Source: Prevotella sp. (GTDB lineage: Bacteria > Bacteroidota > Bacteroidia > Bacteroidales > Bacteroidaceae). Taken from it: DNA of 60,539 nt. The stretch spans positions 1-60,539 of the forward strand of contig JALFCW010000037.1 of NCBI GenBank assembly GCA_022771625.1. The letters run 5' to 3'. Shown here piece by piece: positions 1 to 9,609 of the stretch; the stretch's first letter is position 1; every line of letters starts with the position of its first letter. The translations under genes were made by a program, and so were the position numbers. The notes beneath the pieces are model-generated. The model did not search any database and was not told where the DNA came from. It worked only from the letters and a program-made list of their open reading frames with translations.

Positions 1-815
1 TGGGCAAGGAGGTGATGGTGTATGTATATCGACTTGAACAGCAGTTGGAGAGCCTCAAGCAGGTGCCCATGACTGCCAAGTTTGGCGGTGCCACGGGCAA
101 CTACAATGCCCACCATGTGGCTTATCCCGAATACGACTGGCGCGAGTTTGGCAACAAGTTTGTAAGTGAGAAACTCGGACTTCAGCGCGAGCAATACACC
201 ACCCAAATCAGCAATTACGACTGGCTTGGTGCCGCATTCGACGCCATGCGCCGTATCAATACCATCGTCATCGACCTCGACCGCGACTTCTGGATGTATA
301 TATCCATGGATTATTTCAAGCAGAAGATTAAGGCTGGCGAGGTTGGTTCGAGTGCCATGCCACACAAGGTTAACCCCATCGACTATGAGAACAGTGAGGG
401 CAACCTCGGCATAGCCAACGCCATACTCCAGTTCTTGGCACAGAAGTTGCCGGTGAGCCGCCTGCAGCGCGACCTTACCGACTCTACGGTGCTGCGCAAT
501 GTGGGTGTGCCAATGGGGCACAGCCTTATTGCATTCCAGAGCACCCTAAAGGGCCTGCGCAAACTCATCCTCAACGAAGAGAAGATTGCCGCCGACCTCG
601 ACAATACATGGGCAGTGGTGGCTGAAGCCATCCAGACTATACTGCGCCGCGAGGCATATCCTCACCCCTACGAGGCACTGAAGGCTCTCACCCGCACCAA
701 CAAGAAGATGGACGAACAGACTATCCACGAGTTTATCAAGGGACTTGACGTGAGCGACAGCGTGAAGGCAGAGCTCATGAACATCACTCCCCACAACTAC
801 ACGGGTATTTTTTAA
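1..815 (+). CDS. purB: adenylosuccinate lyase, 3' part
   Basis: Adenylosuccinate lyase acts twice in purine synthesis, splitting fumarate from SAICAR and from adenylosuccinate. The frame is open from the first base, so the gene begins outside the window; about 270 C-terminal residues are present. The fumarase/aspartase-superfamily signature GSSAMPHKVNP is intact at 350-382, followed by the RDLTDST segment typical of the long bacterial form. The protein ends in HNYTGIF and a TAA stop. The next gene starts 95 bases on, across an A/T-rich gap without a clear terminator, so partial read-through is possible. Identification is secure; the N-terminal half cannot be judged. Confidence 0.95.
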   Translation, partial: GKEVMVYVYRLEQQLESLKQVPMTAKFGGATGNYNAHHVAYPEYDWREFGNKFVSEKLGLQREQYTTQISNYDWLGAAFDAMRRINTIVIDLDRDFWMYISMDYFKQKIKAGEVGSSAMPHKVNPIDYENSEGNLGIANAILQFLAQKLPVSRLQRDLTDSTVLRNVGVPMGHSLIAFQSTLKGLRKLILNEEKIAADLDNTWAVVAEAIQTILRREAYPHPYEALKALTRTNKKMDEQTIHEFIKGLDVSDSVKAELMNITPHNYTGIF

Positions 816-910
816 CTCAATCATATAATATAAAAAAAAGAAACAAAGCATTATTTCGAGAGAATTATTTTGAATTAAGATTTTAGGATTTACATTTAAG
901 AATCATTATT

Positions 911-2335
911 ATGGAAGAGAACGAGAAGAAGACAGAGAACATCTCTGCAGAACAGAACAGCGAAAGCCGTGATGGCTATCAGTCAGCAAGCCGTCCGGGC
1001 GGCTATCAGAACTACCGCACACCAGGACGCTCACCACGTCCACGTATCAACAACGGACAGCGTCCACGTACGACATCTTTTGACAGAACGAAGAAGGACG
1101 AAGGCGGATTCCGCCCCGAAGGATTCGGAGCAGGACTTCAAACAGGTGCACCACAGCGCCCTTCTTATCGTCCACGATATAACAACAACGAGGGAGGCTA
1201 CAACCCACAGGGCCAGCAGCGAGGAGGTTATCAGCAGCGAGGCGGCTACCAGCAGAGTAGTCGCGGCGGCTACCAGCAGGGCGGTCGTGGCGGATATGGC
1301 CAGCAGCGCGGAGGATATCAGCAGCGCGGAGGTTATGGCCAGCAACAAGATGGATATAACCAGCAGGAGGGTGGATTCAATCCCCAGAACCAGCGCGGTG
1401 GATTCCAGCAGCGTGGCGGCTACCAGCAAGGCGGTCGTGGCGGATATGGCCAGCAGCGCGGAGGATATCAGCAGCGAGGCGGCTACCAGCAGGGCGGTCG
1501 CGGAGGATATGGCCAGCAGCGTGGCGGATTCCGCCAGCACACTCCTGGCTATGACCCCAATGCAAAATATAGCATGAAGAAGCGTATCGAGTACAAGGAG
1601 GAGAACTACGACCCAAATGAGCCGATTCGCCTCAACAAGTATCTTGCCAATGCAGGTATCTGCAGCCGTAGAGAGGCTGACGAATATATACAGGCAGGAG
1701 TAATCACCGTAAATGGTGAGGTTGTAACTGAACTTGGAACAAAGGTGCTGCGCACCGATGAGGTGAAGTTCCACGACCAGCCTGTAAGCATCGAGAAGAA
1801 GGTGTATGTGCTTCTTAACAAACCGAAGGACTACGTTACGACAAGCGACGACCCACAGCAGCGCAAGACCGTGATGGATCTCGTGAAGAACGCATGCCGT
1901 GAGCGCATCTATCCCGTAGGTCGTCTCGACCGCAACACCACAGGTGTACTGCTTCTCACCAACGATGGTGACATGGCATCCAAGCTCACTCACCCAAAGT
2001 TCCTCAAGAAGAAGATTTATCACGTATATCTTGACAAGAACGTCACCGCACACGACCTGCAGCAGATTCGCGACGGCATCCAACTGGAGGACGGTGAGAT
2101 TCAGGCCGACGCATGCGAGTATGCCGACGAGAAGGACAAGAAGCAGGTGGGCATTGAGATCCACAGCGGCAAGAACCGCATCGTGCGCCGTATCTTCGAG
2201 AGCCTCGGCTACCGTGTCACCAAGCTCGACCGCGTACAGTTTGCCGGACTCACCAAGAAGAACCTTCGCCGCGGCGACTGGCGCTATCTCACAGAGGAAG
2301 AGGTTGACCGCCTGAGAATGGGAGCGTTTGAGTAA
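911..2335 (+). CDS. RluB/RsuA-type rRNA pseudouridine synthase with long RGG/GYQQ-repeat N-terminus
   Basis: 474 residues in two parts. Residues about 1-215 are low-complexity and rich in Gly, Gln, Arg and Tyr, with many RGGYQQ, GGRGGYGQQ and GGYQQ units; the underlying DNA (about 1190-1545) is repetitive. Residues about 235-474 form a normal pseudouridine synthase: an S4 RNA-binding domain (RLNKYLANAGICSRREADEY) and a catalytic domain containing the motif GRLDRNTTGVLLLTNDGD, whose Asp is the catalytic residue. Family members modify 23S (RluB) or 16S (RsuA) rRNA; RluB is more likely from the length of the catalytic half. The extension resembles eukaryotic RGG boxes and is probably disordered and RNA-binding, which is an inference. 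Confidence 0.9.
   Translation: MEENEKKTENISAEQNSESRDGYQSASRPGGYQNYRTPGRSPRPRINNGQRPRTTSFDRTKKDEGGFRPEGFGAGLQTGAPQRPSYRPRYNNNEGGYNPQGQQRGGYQQRGGYQQSSRGGYQQGGRGGYGQQRGGYQQRGGYGQQQDGYNQQEGGFNPQNQRGGFQQRGGYQQGGRGGYGQQRGGYQQRGGYQQGGRGGYGQQRGGFRQHTPGYDPNAKYSMKKRIEYKEENYDPNEPIRLNKYLANAGICSRREADEYIQAGVITVNGEVVTELGTKVLRTDEVKFHDQPVSIEKKVYVLLNKPKDYVTTSDDPQQRKTVMDLVKNACRERIYPVGRLDRNTTGVLLLTNDGDMASKLTHPKFLKKKIYHVYLDKNVTAHDLQQIRDGIQLEDGEIQADACEYADEKDKKQVGIEIHSGKNRIVRRIFESLGYRVTKLDRVQFAGLTKKNLRRGDWRYLTEEEVDRLRMGAFE
1190..1545 (+). repeat. in-gene imperfect repeats coding RGGYQQ / GGRGGYGQQ
   Basis: Units that read as GGCTACCAGCAG or GGATATGGCCAGCAGCG recur in the same order several times, with longer blocks near-identical around 1265-1325, 1418-1480 and 1480-1530. 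All keep the reading frame, so repeat number could change without breaking the gene. Confidence 0.85.
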
Positions 2336-2337
2336 AT

Positions 2338-2408
2338 GAGGAATTAGGAATGAGGAATTAGGAATGAGAATAGCCAATTCCTAATTCCTAATTCCTAATT
2401 CCTAATTA
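2338..2408. repeat. TAGGAATTA / CCTAATTCC direct and inverted repeats
   Basis: Two GAGGAATTAGGAAT units are followed, after a 7-base spacer, by several AATTCCT units in the opposite sense, so the RNA could fold into a long A/U-rich hairpin. A related run is found at 10667-10709. It sits between the pseudouridine synthase gene and asnS and may act as a weak terminator or simply be an interspersed repeat. Confidence 0.7.
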
Positions 2409-2421
2409 AAAATTTAGATCA

Positions 2422-3825
2422 ATGCAGACAATAAAAAGAACAAAGGTAGTGGATGCGCTCAAGCGCACCGACTACGGACAGATAGTAAACGTGAGGGGAT
2501 GGGTAAGAACCCACCGATCAAGTAAGGCTGTGGATTTCATTGCCCTCAATGATGGTTCTACCATCAAGAACATACAGGTGGTGGTTGACCCAACCAAGTT
2601 TGATGCCGAACTGCTCAAGCAGATTACAACTGGTTCATGCATCAACGTCAATGGCGAACTGGTGGAGAGCCAGGGTGCCGGACAGACGGTAGAACTGCAA
2701 TGCCGTGAGATTGAAATATACGGTCTTTGCGGCGGCGACTACCCCATGCAGAAGAAAGGACAGAGCTTCGAATATATGCGTCAGCACGCCCATCTGCGCC
2801 TGCGCACCAACACCTTCGGAGCTGTAATGCGCATACGCCATAACATGGCCATCGCCATCCACAAGTATTTCCACGATCATGGATTCTTCTATTTCCACAC
2901 TCCACTTATCACTGCAAGTGACTGCGAGGGTGCCGGACAGATGTTCCAGGTGACAACAAAGAATCTCTACGACCTCAAGAAGGACGAGGAGGGAAAGATT
3001 ATATATGACGACGACTTCTTCGGCAAGCAGACTTCGCTCACCGTGAGCGGACAGCTGGAGGGCGAACTTGGAGCCACTGCCTTGGGAGCCATCTACACCT
3101 TCGGTCCTACATTCCGTGCAGAGAACTCCAACACTCCGCGACACCTCGCCGAGTTCTGGATGATTGAGCCCGAGGTGGCATTCATCGACCTCAACGACCT
3201 GATGGACCTCGAAGAGGACTTCATCAAGTATTGCGTCAACTGGGCACTCGACAACTGCAAGGACGACCTTGAGTTCCTCAATAAGATGATCGACAAGACC
3301 TTGCTCGAGCGTCTGCAGTCAGTAGTAAAGACCGAATTCATCCGTCTGCCCTATACCGAGGGTATCAAGATACTTGAGGAGGCTGTGAAGAACGGCAAGA
3401 AATTTGAGTTCCCCGTAAGCTGGGGTATGGACCTCGCTAGTGAGCACGAGCGTTATCTCGTCGAAGAGCACTTCAAGAAGCCTGTCATCATGATTGACTA
3501 TCCCAAGGACATCAAGGCCTTCTACATGAAGATCAACGACGATGACAAGACTGTTCAGGGCACCGACGTTCTCTTCCCGCAGATTGGAGAGATTATCGGT
3601 GGTAGTGTGCGTGAGGAAAGCTACGACAAACTGATGTCGGAGATTGAGCGCCGCAACATCCCAATGAAGGACATGTGGTGGTATCTCGACACCCGCAAGT
3701 ACGGATCATGCCCCCACGGAGGTTTCGGTCTCGGTTTTGAGCGCCTTATCCTCTTCGTCACTGGTATGCAGAACATCCGCGACGTCATCCCGTTCCCGAG
3801 AACGCCGAAGACTGCAGAGTTCTAA
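2422..3825 (+). CDS. asnS: asparagine--tRNA ligase
   Basis: Class II asparaginyl-tRNA synthetase, 467 residues, the usual length. An OB-fold anticodon-binding domain (about 15-115, containing [21 protein letters not shown]) is followed by the class II catalytic core. Motif 2 lies around [20 protein letters not shown] and motif 3 around [19 protein letters not shown] near the C-terminus. It charges tRNA-Asn with asparagine in the cytoplasm. A strong hairpin terminator follows. The ending DVIPFPRTP is typical of AsnRS rather than AspRS. Confidence 0.97.
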   Translation: MQTIKRTKVVDALKRTDYGQIVNVRGWVRTHRSSKAVDFIALNDGSTIKNIQVVVDPTKFDAELLKQITTGSCINVNGELVESQGAGQTVELQCREIEIYGLCGGDYPMQKKGQSFEYMRQHAHLRLRTNTFGAVMRIRHNMAIAIHKYFHDHGFFYFHTPLITASDCEGAGQMFQVTTKNLYDLKKDEEGKIIYDDDFFGKQTSLTVSGQLEGELGATALGAIYTFGPTFRAENSNTPRHLAEFWMIEPEVAFIDLNDLMDLEEDFIKYCVNWALDNCKDDLEFLNKMIDKTLLERLQSVVKTEFIRLPYTEGIKILEEAVKNGKKFEFPVSWGMDLASEHERYLVEEHFKKPVIMIDYPKDIKAFYMKINDDDKTVQGTDVLFPQIGEIIGGSVREESYDKLMSEIERRNIPMKDMWWYLDTRKYGSCPHGGFGLGFERLILFVTGMQNIRDVIPFPRTPKTAEF

Positions 3826-3868
3826 GAATTATCCACAGATTTCCACGGATAATTAATTATATAAGATT

Positions 3869-3917
3869 AACACAGATTTTGGCTCCGCATAACCAAAATC
3901 TGTGTTATTCTTTTTTT
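3869..3917 (+). terminator. rho-independent terminator after asnS
   Basis: A perfect 14-base stem (AACACAGATTTTGG at 3869-3882 with its complement at 3893-3906, 10-base loop) is followed by a run of seven T. It is nested inside a second inverted repeat, ATCCACAGAT at 3831-3840 and ATCTGTGGAT at 3935-3944, whose far arm touches the stop codon of the convergent gene. Confidence 0.85.
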
Positions 3918-3943
3918 ACAATAAATCTGTGATTATCTGTGGA

Positions 3944-4783
3944 TTACTTCACGAGGTCAATACCCTCATCGGAAATGGTAATGAGGTGTTTGCGGTATAG
4001 GTCGCCGATGGCTTTCTTATAAGTTTTCTTGCTTACCTTGAATCGGTCGGCAATAAGTTCCGCAGGACTCTTGTCGCCGAGGTTGCAATGTCCCCCATTC
4101 TCCTTCAGATAGTTAAGAAGCACATCCGAAAACTCTTCCGTCTGGCGCCTACCAGTAGGTTGCACAGTCACGTCAATTTTTCCATCGGGACGCACATGGT
4201 CGATATATCCCTTCAGACGATCACCCGTATGAAGCGGACGGAACACCTGGTTGTCGTAGATAAGTCCACCGTATGTATTGTCGATAATCACCTTGAATCC
4301 CAATTCCGTCTTTTGCTGAACAAGCATATCCACCTCGTCGCCATGCTTGTATTTAGGCATATCGTGGCTTAGATACTTGTCCACCTTTGCAGTTGCCATG
4401 ATACGATAACTCTCCTCATCGAGTTTCACATACACAATATACTTCTCCCCCTTCTGCATACGTTTCTTTTGTTCGCGGAAAGGGCAAAACAGGTCTTTCA
4501 TAAGTCCCCAGTTGAGAAACGCTCCGTATTCATTCACCCATGCCACCTCAAGGCAGGCAAAATCGCCTACCTTGGCTAATGGTTGCAATGTTGTGGCGAT
4601 AATCTTCTCGTCTTGGTCGAGATAGAGAAACACGTCGAGTTCATCACCAATGGCGCATCCCTCTGGCACATATCGAGTAGGCAACAGTATCTCACCCTCG
4701 ACACCACCATCGAGATACATTCCGAAATCCACCTTTTTCACTACTTTCAGGCGGTTGTAGTCTCCTAATTTTAATTTTTCCAT
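3944..4783 (-). CDS. CvfB-like S1 RNA-binding protein
   Basis: 279 residues, the usual size for the CvfB/YitL family. The N-terminal part begins LKLGDYNRLKVVKKVDFGMYLD and carries degenerate S1 (OB-fold) domains, with another S1-like domain around 140-210 and a winged-helix end (ADRFKVSKKTYKKAIGDLYR). In Staphylococcus, CvfB binds RNA and affects virulence gene expression; the role in Bacteroidetes is not known. The ATPase gene upstream ends 2 bases before this start, so the two are probably co-transcribed. Confidence 0.85.
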   Translation of the reverse strand: MEKLKLGDYNRLKVVKKVDFGMYLDGGVEGEILLPTRYVPEGCAIGDELDVFLYLDQDEKIIATTLQPLAKVGDFACLEVAWVNEYGAFLNWGLMKDLFCPFREQKKRMQKGEKYIVYVKLDEESYRIMATAKVDKYLSHDMPKYKHGDEVDMLVQQKTELGFKVIIDNTYGGLIYDNQVFRPLHTGDRLKGYIDHVRPDGKIDVTVQPTGRRQTEEFSDVLLNYLKENGGHCNLGDKSPAELIADRFKVSKKTYKKAIGDLYRKHLITISDEGIDLVK

Positions 4784-4785
4784 AA

Positions 4786-5493
4786 TTATTCGGTAGGGGG
4801 TGTAGGTATTGTAGGTATTGTAGGTTCTGTAGGGGATGGTAGGGGGGCTATTATACCGTCTTTCATGTGGATGGTGCGGTCGGTGATTGAGGCAAGTTGC
4901 TCGTCGTGAGTCACGATGACGAAGGTCTGGCCATACTTGTCGCGCAAGTCGAAGAAGAGCTGATGCAATTCAGCCTTGTTCTGCGAGTCAAGACTACCGG
5001 ATGGTTCGTCGGCAAAGATTACCGCGGGATTGTTCACCAATGCCCTTGCCACAGCCACACGCTGCTTCTCACCGCCCGAAAGTTCGTTGGGTTTATGCTG
5101 CGCACGGTCTGAAAGATTCATAAACTCCAGCAGTTCCATCGCACGCTGTTTTGCCTCACTCTTTGAACAACCGGCAATAAATGCCGGAATCATGATATTC
5201 TCCAAGGCTGTAAACTCTGGCAATAGTTGGTGAAACTGGAAGACAAAGCCCACATGAGTATTGCGGAACTCCGAAATCTTCTTGCCGTTCATACTGCTCA
5301 CATCTATTCCATCTACAATCACCTGTCCACTGTCAGGACGGTCGAGTGTACCCATTATCTGAAGCAGTGTTGTCTTACCGGCACCGCTTGGACCCACGAT
5401 GCTCACCACCTCACCCTTGTCGATATGGAGGTCTATGCCCTTGAGCACCTCCAAAGAGCCGAAACTCTTGTGTATATTCTTTAATTCTATCAC
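4786..5493 (-). CDS. LolD/MacB-type ABC transporter ATP-binding protein
   Basis: 235 residues with every ABC ATPase motif: Walker [13 protein letters not shown] (about 33-44), signature [15 protein letters not shown], Walker B VIFADEP and the H-loop VTHD. Sequence and size fit the LolD/MacB/FtsE branch, whose partners are FtsX/MacB-type permeases. In LolCDE these extract lipoproteins from the inner membrane. No permease gene adjoins it; the only such permeases in the window are the orphan pair at 12131-14638. The last 20 residues are a repetitive Pro/Thr tail coded by GGTATTGTA-like repeats, outside the ATPase fold. It is followed by the CvfB-like gene. Confidence 0.88.
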   Translation of the reverse strand: MIELKNIHKSFGSLEVLKGIDLHIDKGEVVSIVGPSGAGKTTLLQIMGTLDRPDSGQVIVDGIDVSSMNGKKISEFRNTHVGFVFQFHQLLPEFTALENIMIPAFIAGCSKSEAKQRAMELLEFMNLSDRAQHKPNELSGGEKQRVAVARALVNNPAVIFADEPSGSLDSQNKAELHQLFFDLRDKYGQTFVIVTHDEQLASITDRTIHMKDGIIAPLPSPTEPTIPTIPTPPTE

Positions 5494-5559
5494 GATAAAC
5501 TTTATTTCTTTAATCCAATAATTAATTATTCTATTTCATCAAACCTCGTCTCTTTTATT

Positions 5560-7707
5560 TCAACAAGCTTTGTTTCGATTATTCTTTTTAAAATTCATCA
5601 GGAAATTCAAAACCGTAGCATAAGCACTCTCCTTTTCCTGAATCTGCGGTGCAGTGAATGTCATTGCATCCTGCGGCTGGCCATATTGGTCGGGATAAAG
5701 AATAATCATACTGCCATGAGGGAATGACTCGGTGAGTTCCTGTGGCAACCGCTCGAATGCTGCCTTATACGAAACAGTACCGCTACGTGCTGTGATAACC
5801 ACCAACAGGTGGTCGTCCTTCACCCCACGCGCCATACTCGTCAAGTCCTTCCAATGAAGCATTTCCTCATACTCAGCCCTTACCTCGGGATGACGGTTTT
5901 GTATATACTGCGAAATCAGTTCGCCTGTACCTTTACGCGAATGGAAGATAATGCGGCAACCGAGATTGCCTGCCAGTCGAGCAAGATGCTCCACCCAACG
6001 ATAGAACCCTGGTTCAAACTCCACCCTCGACGGCACAGCCACCTGTATGCGCCTGATAGTATTGAGAGGTTTTTCAATGCGACACACCATAATCTGCCTG
6101 CTTATCTCGCTGATGAGTCCCTGGGTATAAGCTCCCCAGAAAGTGTCACCAGGTGATGTCTTACGATGCAGACCCATAATAATCTCACTTGCCTCATATT
6201 CTTTGAAAGCATGCTTGATACCATTGGAAATATTTGTCGATAGACGACTCTGCGTTATCATCCTCACATCAGCCGAAGCCGCCGTTTCCTGTGCGTGCTC
6301 CAATATACGACTTCCTGCATTCTTGTTGCGCCTACTGTTCATATCGTCATATACGACGTTAATACCCAGGAGTCCTCGTCCAAGTCGCTTATTGCGCATC
6401 AATATCGCCAACTGCACCAGATGATCGGCATCGTCGGCATGCTGCAGTGGCAGAAGCATCTTCTCGTCGTCGAGCAGTTTGTCGTCCGGTTCCTCGGGGT
6501 GCATCTTCTCTTTAAGCAATATGCCCTGTGCCGAATATTCCACAATAATAGAACTGATGATACACGTGAAAAGAATCATCATCACAACACCATTAAGCAT
6601 GTTGGCATCTACAACATAAGAACCATCAGGCAATTTCATCTGCATACCAATCATTGTCATGGCGATACCACCCGCAGCATGAGCCTCTGTAAGACCAAAC
6701 ATCATGTGTCCGCTGAGCCACGGATACCTGAATATCAGACATGACGAATATGCAGCTATTGCCTTGGTGAGAGTGGCGAAGAACACCATGCAGAACACTA
6801 CCCACAAGGTGTCGAAACCACGGAACAAAACAGTGATGTCGATCAACATGCCCACTCCTATCAGGAAATAGGGTATAAACAATGCGTTGCCAATAAACTC
6901 CAGGCGGTTCATCAACGGAGACACACTCGGAATAAAGCGATTGAGAATCAATCCGGCAAGGAAGGCTCCAAATATACCCTCCAACCCACATATCTGCGAT
7001 ACTGCGGCACTGAAGAACAGTACACACATCGTATAAATGTAGAGCATCACAGAATCGGCATAATGACGGAAGAACCACCTTGTAAGCCTCGGGACGGCTA
7101 TCGACATAAATGCGCAGAAGAATACTACCTTCACTGCAAAGAGTACCCAAAACGTTACCCCTCCCCCATCGCCATTAGCACCCACGATGGCTGCCAAGAT
7201 GAGCAGGGACAATGTGAGCGCTATCATCGACGAGCCAACACTGAGAGCAACAGCCCTATGTTTATGCAAACCATATTTGCATACAATGGGATAGGCAATA
7301 AGAGTGTTGGACGAAAGAATACATGCGAATAGCAACGAACCAGTCTCACTGTAGTTCAGAAGCCATGAACCTACAAAAAATGCCACCACAAACGGGATGA
7401 AGAAAGTGAGGAATCCGAAGATAAGAAACTTTCCCCGTCTCTTCATAATGTCTGTGAGATTCATCTCTAATCCCGCAAGGAACATGATATATAGCAAACC
7501 CACCTTTCCGAAGAGTTCGAACGATGAATCACGCTCCAGAATATTAAGTCCATACTGTCCCACGACAATACCTGCCAACACCATTCCGATGATATGCGGG
7601 ATACGCAAACGACTCATCACAATAGGTGCCAGAAGTATTATACAGAGCACGACGAAGAATATCAACGTCGGGTCAGTAATAGGAAAATAATGCGACCAAT
7701 TTAACAT
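5560..7707 (-). CDS. CPA2-family cation:proton antiporter with cytoplasmic stress-protein-like tail
   Basis: About 715 residues. The N-terminal ~420 residues form 12-13 membrane segments of the Na+/H+ exchanger (CPA2/KefB-like) fold. The C-terminal ~290 residues are soluble and resemble two universal-stress-protein-like domains, an arrangement common in Bacteroidetes antiporters; there is no clear TrkA-N domain. It probably exchanges Na+ or K+ for protons. I prefer the ATG at 7707 (MLNWSHYF) because AAGGTG lies just upstream; a longer frame begins at 7773 but would start inside the probable leader. The gene is separated by 66 bases from the ATPase gene downstream. Confidence 0.85.
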   Translation of the reverse strand: MLNWSHYFPITDPTLIFFVVLCIILLAPIVMSRLRIPHIIGMVLAGIVVGQYGLNILERDSSFELFGKVGLLYIMFLAGLEMNLTDIMKRRGKFLIFGFLTFFIPFVVAFFVGSWLLNYSETGSLLFACILSSNTLIAYPIVCKYGLHKHRAVALSVGSSMIALTLSLLILAAIVGANGDGGGVTFWVLFAVKVVFFCAFMSIAVPRLTRWFFRHYADSVMLYIYTMCVLFFSAAVSQICGLEGIFGAFLAGLILNRFIPSVSPLMNRLEFIGNALFIPYFLIGVGMLIDITVLFRGFDTLWVVFCMVFFATLTKAIAAYSSCLIFRYPWLSGHMMFGLTEAHAAGGIAMTMIGMQMKLPDGSYVVDANMLNGVVMMILFTCIISSIIVEYSAQGILLKEKMHPEEPDDKLLDDEKMLLPLQHADDADHLVQLAILMRNKRLGRGLLGINVVYDDMNSRRNKNAGSRILEHAQETAASADVRMITQSRLSTNISNGIKHAFKEYEASEIIMGLHRKTSPGDTFWGAYTQGLISEISRQIMVCRIEKPLNTIRRIQVAVPSRVEFEPGFYRWVEHLARLAGNLGCRIIFHSRKGTGELISQYIQNRHPEVRAEYEEMLHWKDLTSMARGVKDDHLLVVITARSGTVSYKAAFERLPQELTESFPHGSMIILYPDQYGQPQDAMTFTAPQIQEKESAYATVLNFLMNFKKNNRNKAC

Positions 7708-7810
7708 AAAAATCACCTTATATTTCGAATTCGCATGCAAAGTAACAAAAAAAATATCAATTTTAAGCCACATTTCCTTAAAAATTAATGGTTAATTCAT
7801 CTAAAAGTTG

Positions 7811-7818
7811 TAATTTTG
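7811..7818 (+). promoter_or_regulatory. candidate -7 box for asd
   Basis: TAATTTTG fits the Bacteroides -7 consensus TAnnTTTG and lies about 60 bases before the asd start. The -33 position reads ATG rather than TTG. Confidence 0.5.
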
Positions 7819-7878
7819 CACCCGAAAAGCCATTTTTGGCTCCAAAAACGACAAGTATAACATAAAATAGAGAAAGAA

Positions 7879-8889
7879 ATGAAAGTAGCAATTGTTGGAG
7901 CGAGCGGAGCAGTGGGACAGGAATTCCTGCGCGTGCTCGCAGAGAGAAACTTCCCGATGGACGACCTCGTATTGTTTGGATCACAGCGCAGCGCTGGCAC
8001 TAAGTACACATTCCGTGGCAAGGAGTATGAAGTGAAACTCCTTCAGCACGGCGACGACTTCAAGGACGTTGATATCGCCTTCACCTCTGCCGGAGCAGGA
8101 ACATCAAAGGAGTTTGCTGAGGATATCACCAAGTATGGAGCCGTGATGATCGACAACTCAAGTGCTTTCCGTATGGATGACGACGTGCCATTGGTAGTGC
8201 CAGAGTGCAATGCCGAGGATGCGCTCAACCGTCCGCGCGGCATCATCGCCAACCCCAACTGCACCACCATTATGATGGTTGTTGTGCTTCAGCCCCTGGA
8301 GAATATCAGCCATATCAAGCGCATACACATCGCCAGCTATCAGAGTGCAAGCGGTGCCGGTGCCGCAGCCATGCAGGAGTTGCAGGAGCAGTATCAGGAG
8401 ATTGTCGAGGGCAAACCTGTGACTGTGAAGAAGTTCCCCCACCAGTTGGCATACAATGTCATTCCTCAGATTGACGTATTCCAGCCCAATGGCTATACCA
8501 AAGAGGAGATGAAGATGTTCAACGAGACTCGCAAGATTATGCACAGTGACGTGAAGTGCTCTGCAATGTGCGTTCGCGTGTCTTCATTGCGCGCTCACTC
8601 AGAGTCGGTATGGATTGAGACAGAGAAGCCTATCTCTGTAGAGGAAGCTCAGAAGGCTATCGCTGCAGCTCCTGGTTGTACACTGCAGGATGACCCATCC
8701 AACCTTGTTTATCCCATGCCGCTCGACACAGCCGGCAAGGATGACGTCTTCGTAGGTCGCGTACGCAAGGACCTCGCCGACGACTGCGGTCTCACCTTCT
8801 GGCTCAGTGGCGACCAGATTCGCAAGGGTGCAGCCCTCAATGCCGTTCAGATTGCAGAATACCTTATCAAGGTGGGCAATGTGAAATAA
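7879..8889 (+). CDS. asd: aspartate-semialdehyde dehydrogenase
   Basis: Reduces aspartyl phosphate to aspartate semialdehyde with NADPH, the branch point to lysine/diaminopimelate, threonine and methionine. 336 residues, standard length. The N-terminal Rossmann motif [15 protein letters not shown] is present, as is the catalytic Cys in IANPNCTTI (about residue 130) and a later [13 protein letters not shown] segment typical of the family. AGAAAGAAATG provides the ribosome-binding region. It is monocistronic: a hairpin follows at 8914. Confidence 0.96.
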   Translation: MKVAIVGASGAVGQEFLRVLAERNFPMDDLVLFGSQRSAGTKYTFRGKEYEVKLLQHGDDFKDVDIAFTSAGAGTSKEFAEDITKYGAVMIDNSSAFRMDDDVPLVVPECNAEDALNRPRGIIANPNCTTIMMVVVLQPLENISHIKRIHIASYQSASGAGAAAMQELQEQYQEIVEGKPVTVKKFPHQLAYNVIPQIDVFQPNGYTKEEMKMFNETRKIMHSDVKCSAMCVRVSSLRAHSESVWIETEKPISVEEAQKAIAAAPGCTLQDDPSNLVYPMPLDTAGKDDVFVGRVRKDLADDCGLTFWLSGDQIRKGAALNAVQIAEYLIKVGNVK

Positions 8890-8913
8890 TCTTTTTTTGA
8901 ACACAGAGACACG

Positions 8914-8945
8914 GAGGCACAGAGAGTTTATTCTTTCTGTGCCTC
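8914..8945 (+). terminator. hairpin after asd
   Basis: GAGGCACAGA (8914-8923) pairs with TCTGTGCCTC (8936-8945). The downstream stretch is only mildly T-rich. Sequences of the type ACACAGAGACACGGAGGCAC are common intergenic elements in Bacteroidetes, so a repeat origin is likely. Confidence 0.6.
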
Positions 8946-9021
8946 TTGTTATGTATTTCAATTTTCAACCTTCAATTTTCATAAATTGCGTTAATATTAA
9001 CAATCTTTGTATAGGCAAATC

Positions 9022-9052
9022 TTGCATTTTTCGCATAATGTTCGTATATTTG
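9022..9052 (+). promoter_or_regulatory. Bacteroides-type promoter
   Basis: TTG at 9022-9024, a 20-base spacer and TATATTTG at 9045-9052 fit the consensus exactly. It would start transcription about 30 bases before the small gene at 9091. Confidence 0.75.
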
Positions 9053-9090
9053 CAGCAATATTTATCGAGATGTCAAGAAAGGAGCTGACT

Positions 9091-9498
9091 ATGAAATCAA
9101 GGAGAATCATAATGACGTGTTTTGCAGCCATCATACTGATGATGGCCCTACCCGTTGATATCCTTGCCACAGTAGGCAGTACCACTAACGCAAAAGGAGA
9201 AGGACAGGCGAGGCGCGACCGCCTGACTGACATCTCGCGGAAGGAGGGCCATAGACCTGTGGCGGTGTTCGAGGACACGATGAACACCATGCGTATCTGT
9301 CTTACGCGCCCCCAGCGTCTGTTGCCATCGCATGGGGCAGCACCAGGCAAGACGCAGGTAAGGTCGATGGAGTCGCGCAGATATACCACCCCATTATGTA
9401 ACTATCAAATCCGCTCATCGCGACAGGAATCCACACCCTTCCAGTCGTCTGTCTCCCGCAATTACTACGTGATTGCGCTGAGACACATCATTTGTTAA
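9091..9498 (+). CDS. small exported basic protein of unknown function
   Basis: 135 residues. I chose the ATG at 9091 because AAGGAG lies 9 bases upstream and a consensus promoter lies before it; the frame is open to 9007 but that includes the promoter. A signal-like start (MKSRRIIMTCFAAIILMMAL, then PVDILA) is followed by a strongly basic, low-hydrophobicity chain with many Arg, Ser and Gln, ending YYVIALRHIIC. No domain was recognised. It could be a species- or genus-limited secreted protein. Confidence 0.55.
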   Translation: MKSRRIIMTCFAAIILMMALPVDILATVGSTTNAKGEGQARRDRLTDISRKEGHRPVAVFEDTMNTMRICLTRPQRLLPSHGAAPGKTQVRSMESRRYTTPLCNYQIRSSRQESTPFQSSVSRNYYVIALRHIIC

Positions 9499-9609
9499 CT
9501 ATCGTATATACTCTCATTAATTCATTTTTTACACATTTGAATACGGGGACAGATGTTTCCGTATAGATATACGTATATACTATCGTTAAATAAGATTTGC
9601 TAAGTTACA

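Noticed and set aside
1031..2377. 448-codon open frame antisense to the pseudouridine synthase gene
   Set aside because: It is the shadow of the RGG-repeat gene; the protein is leucine/alanine-rich low complexity with no domain.
3829..3944. TTATCCACA (perfect DnaA box) and a near match TGTGGATTA, suggesting a replication origin
   Set aside because: Only one perfect box, no cluster and no A/T-rich unwinding element or dnaA/dnaN nearby; the bases belong to nested inverted repeats at a terminator.
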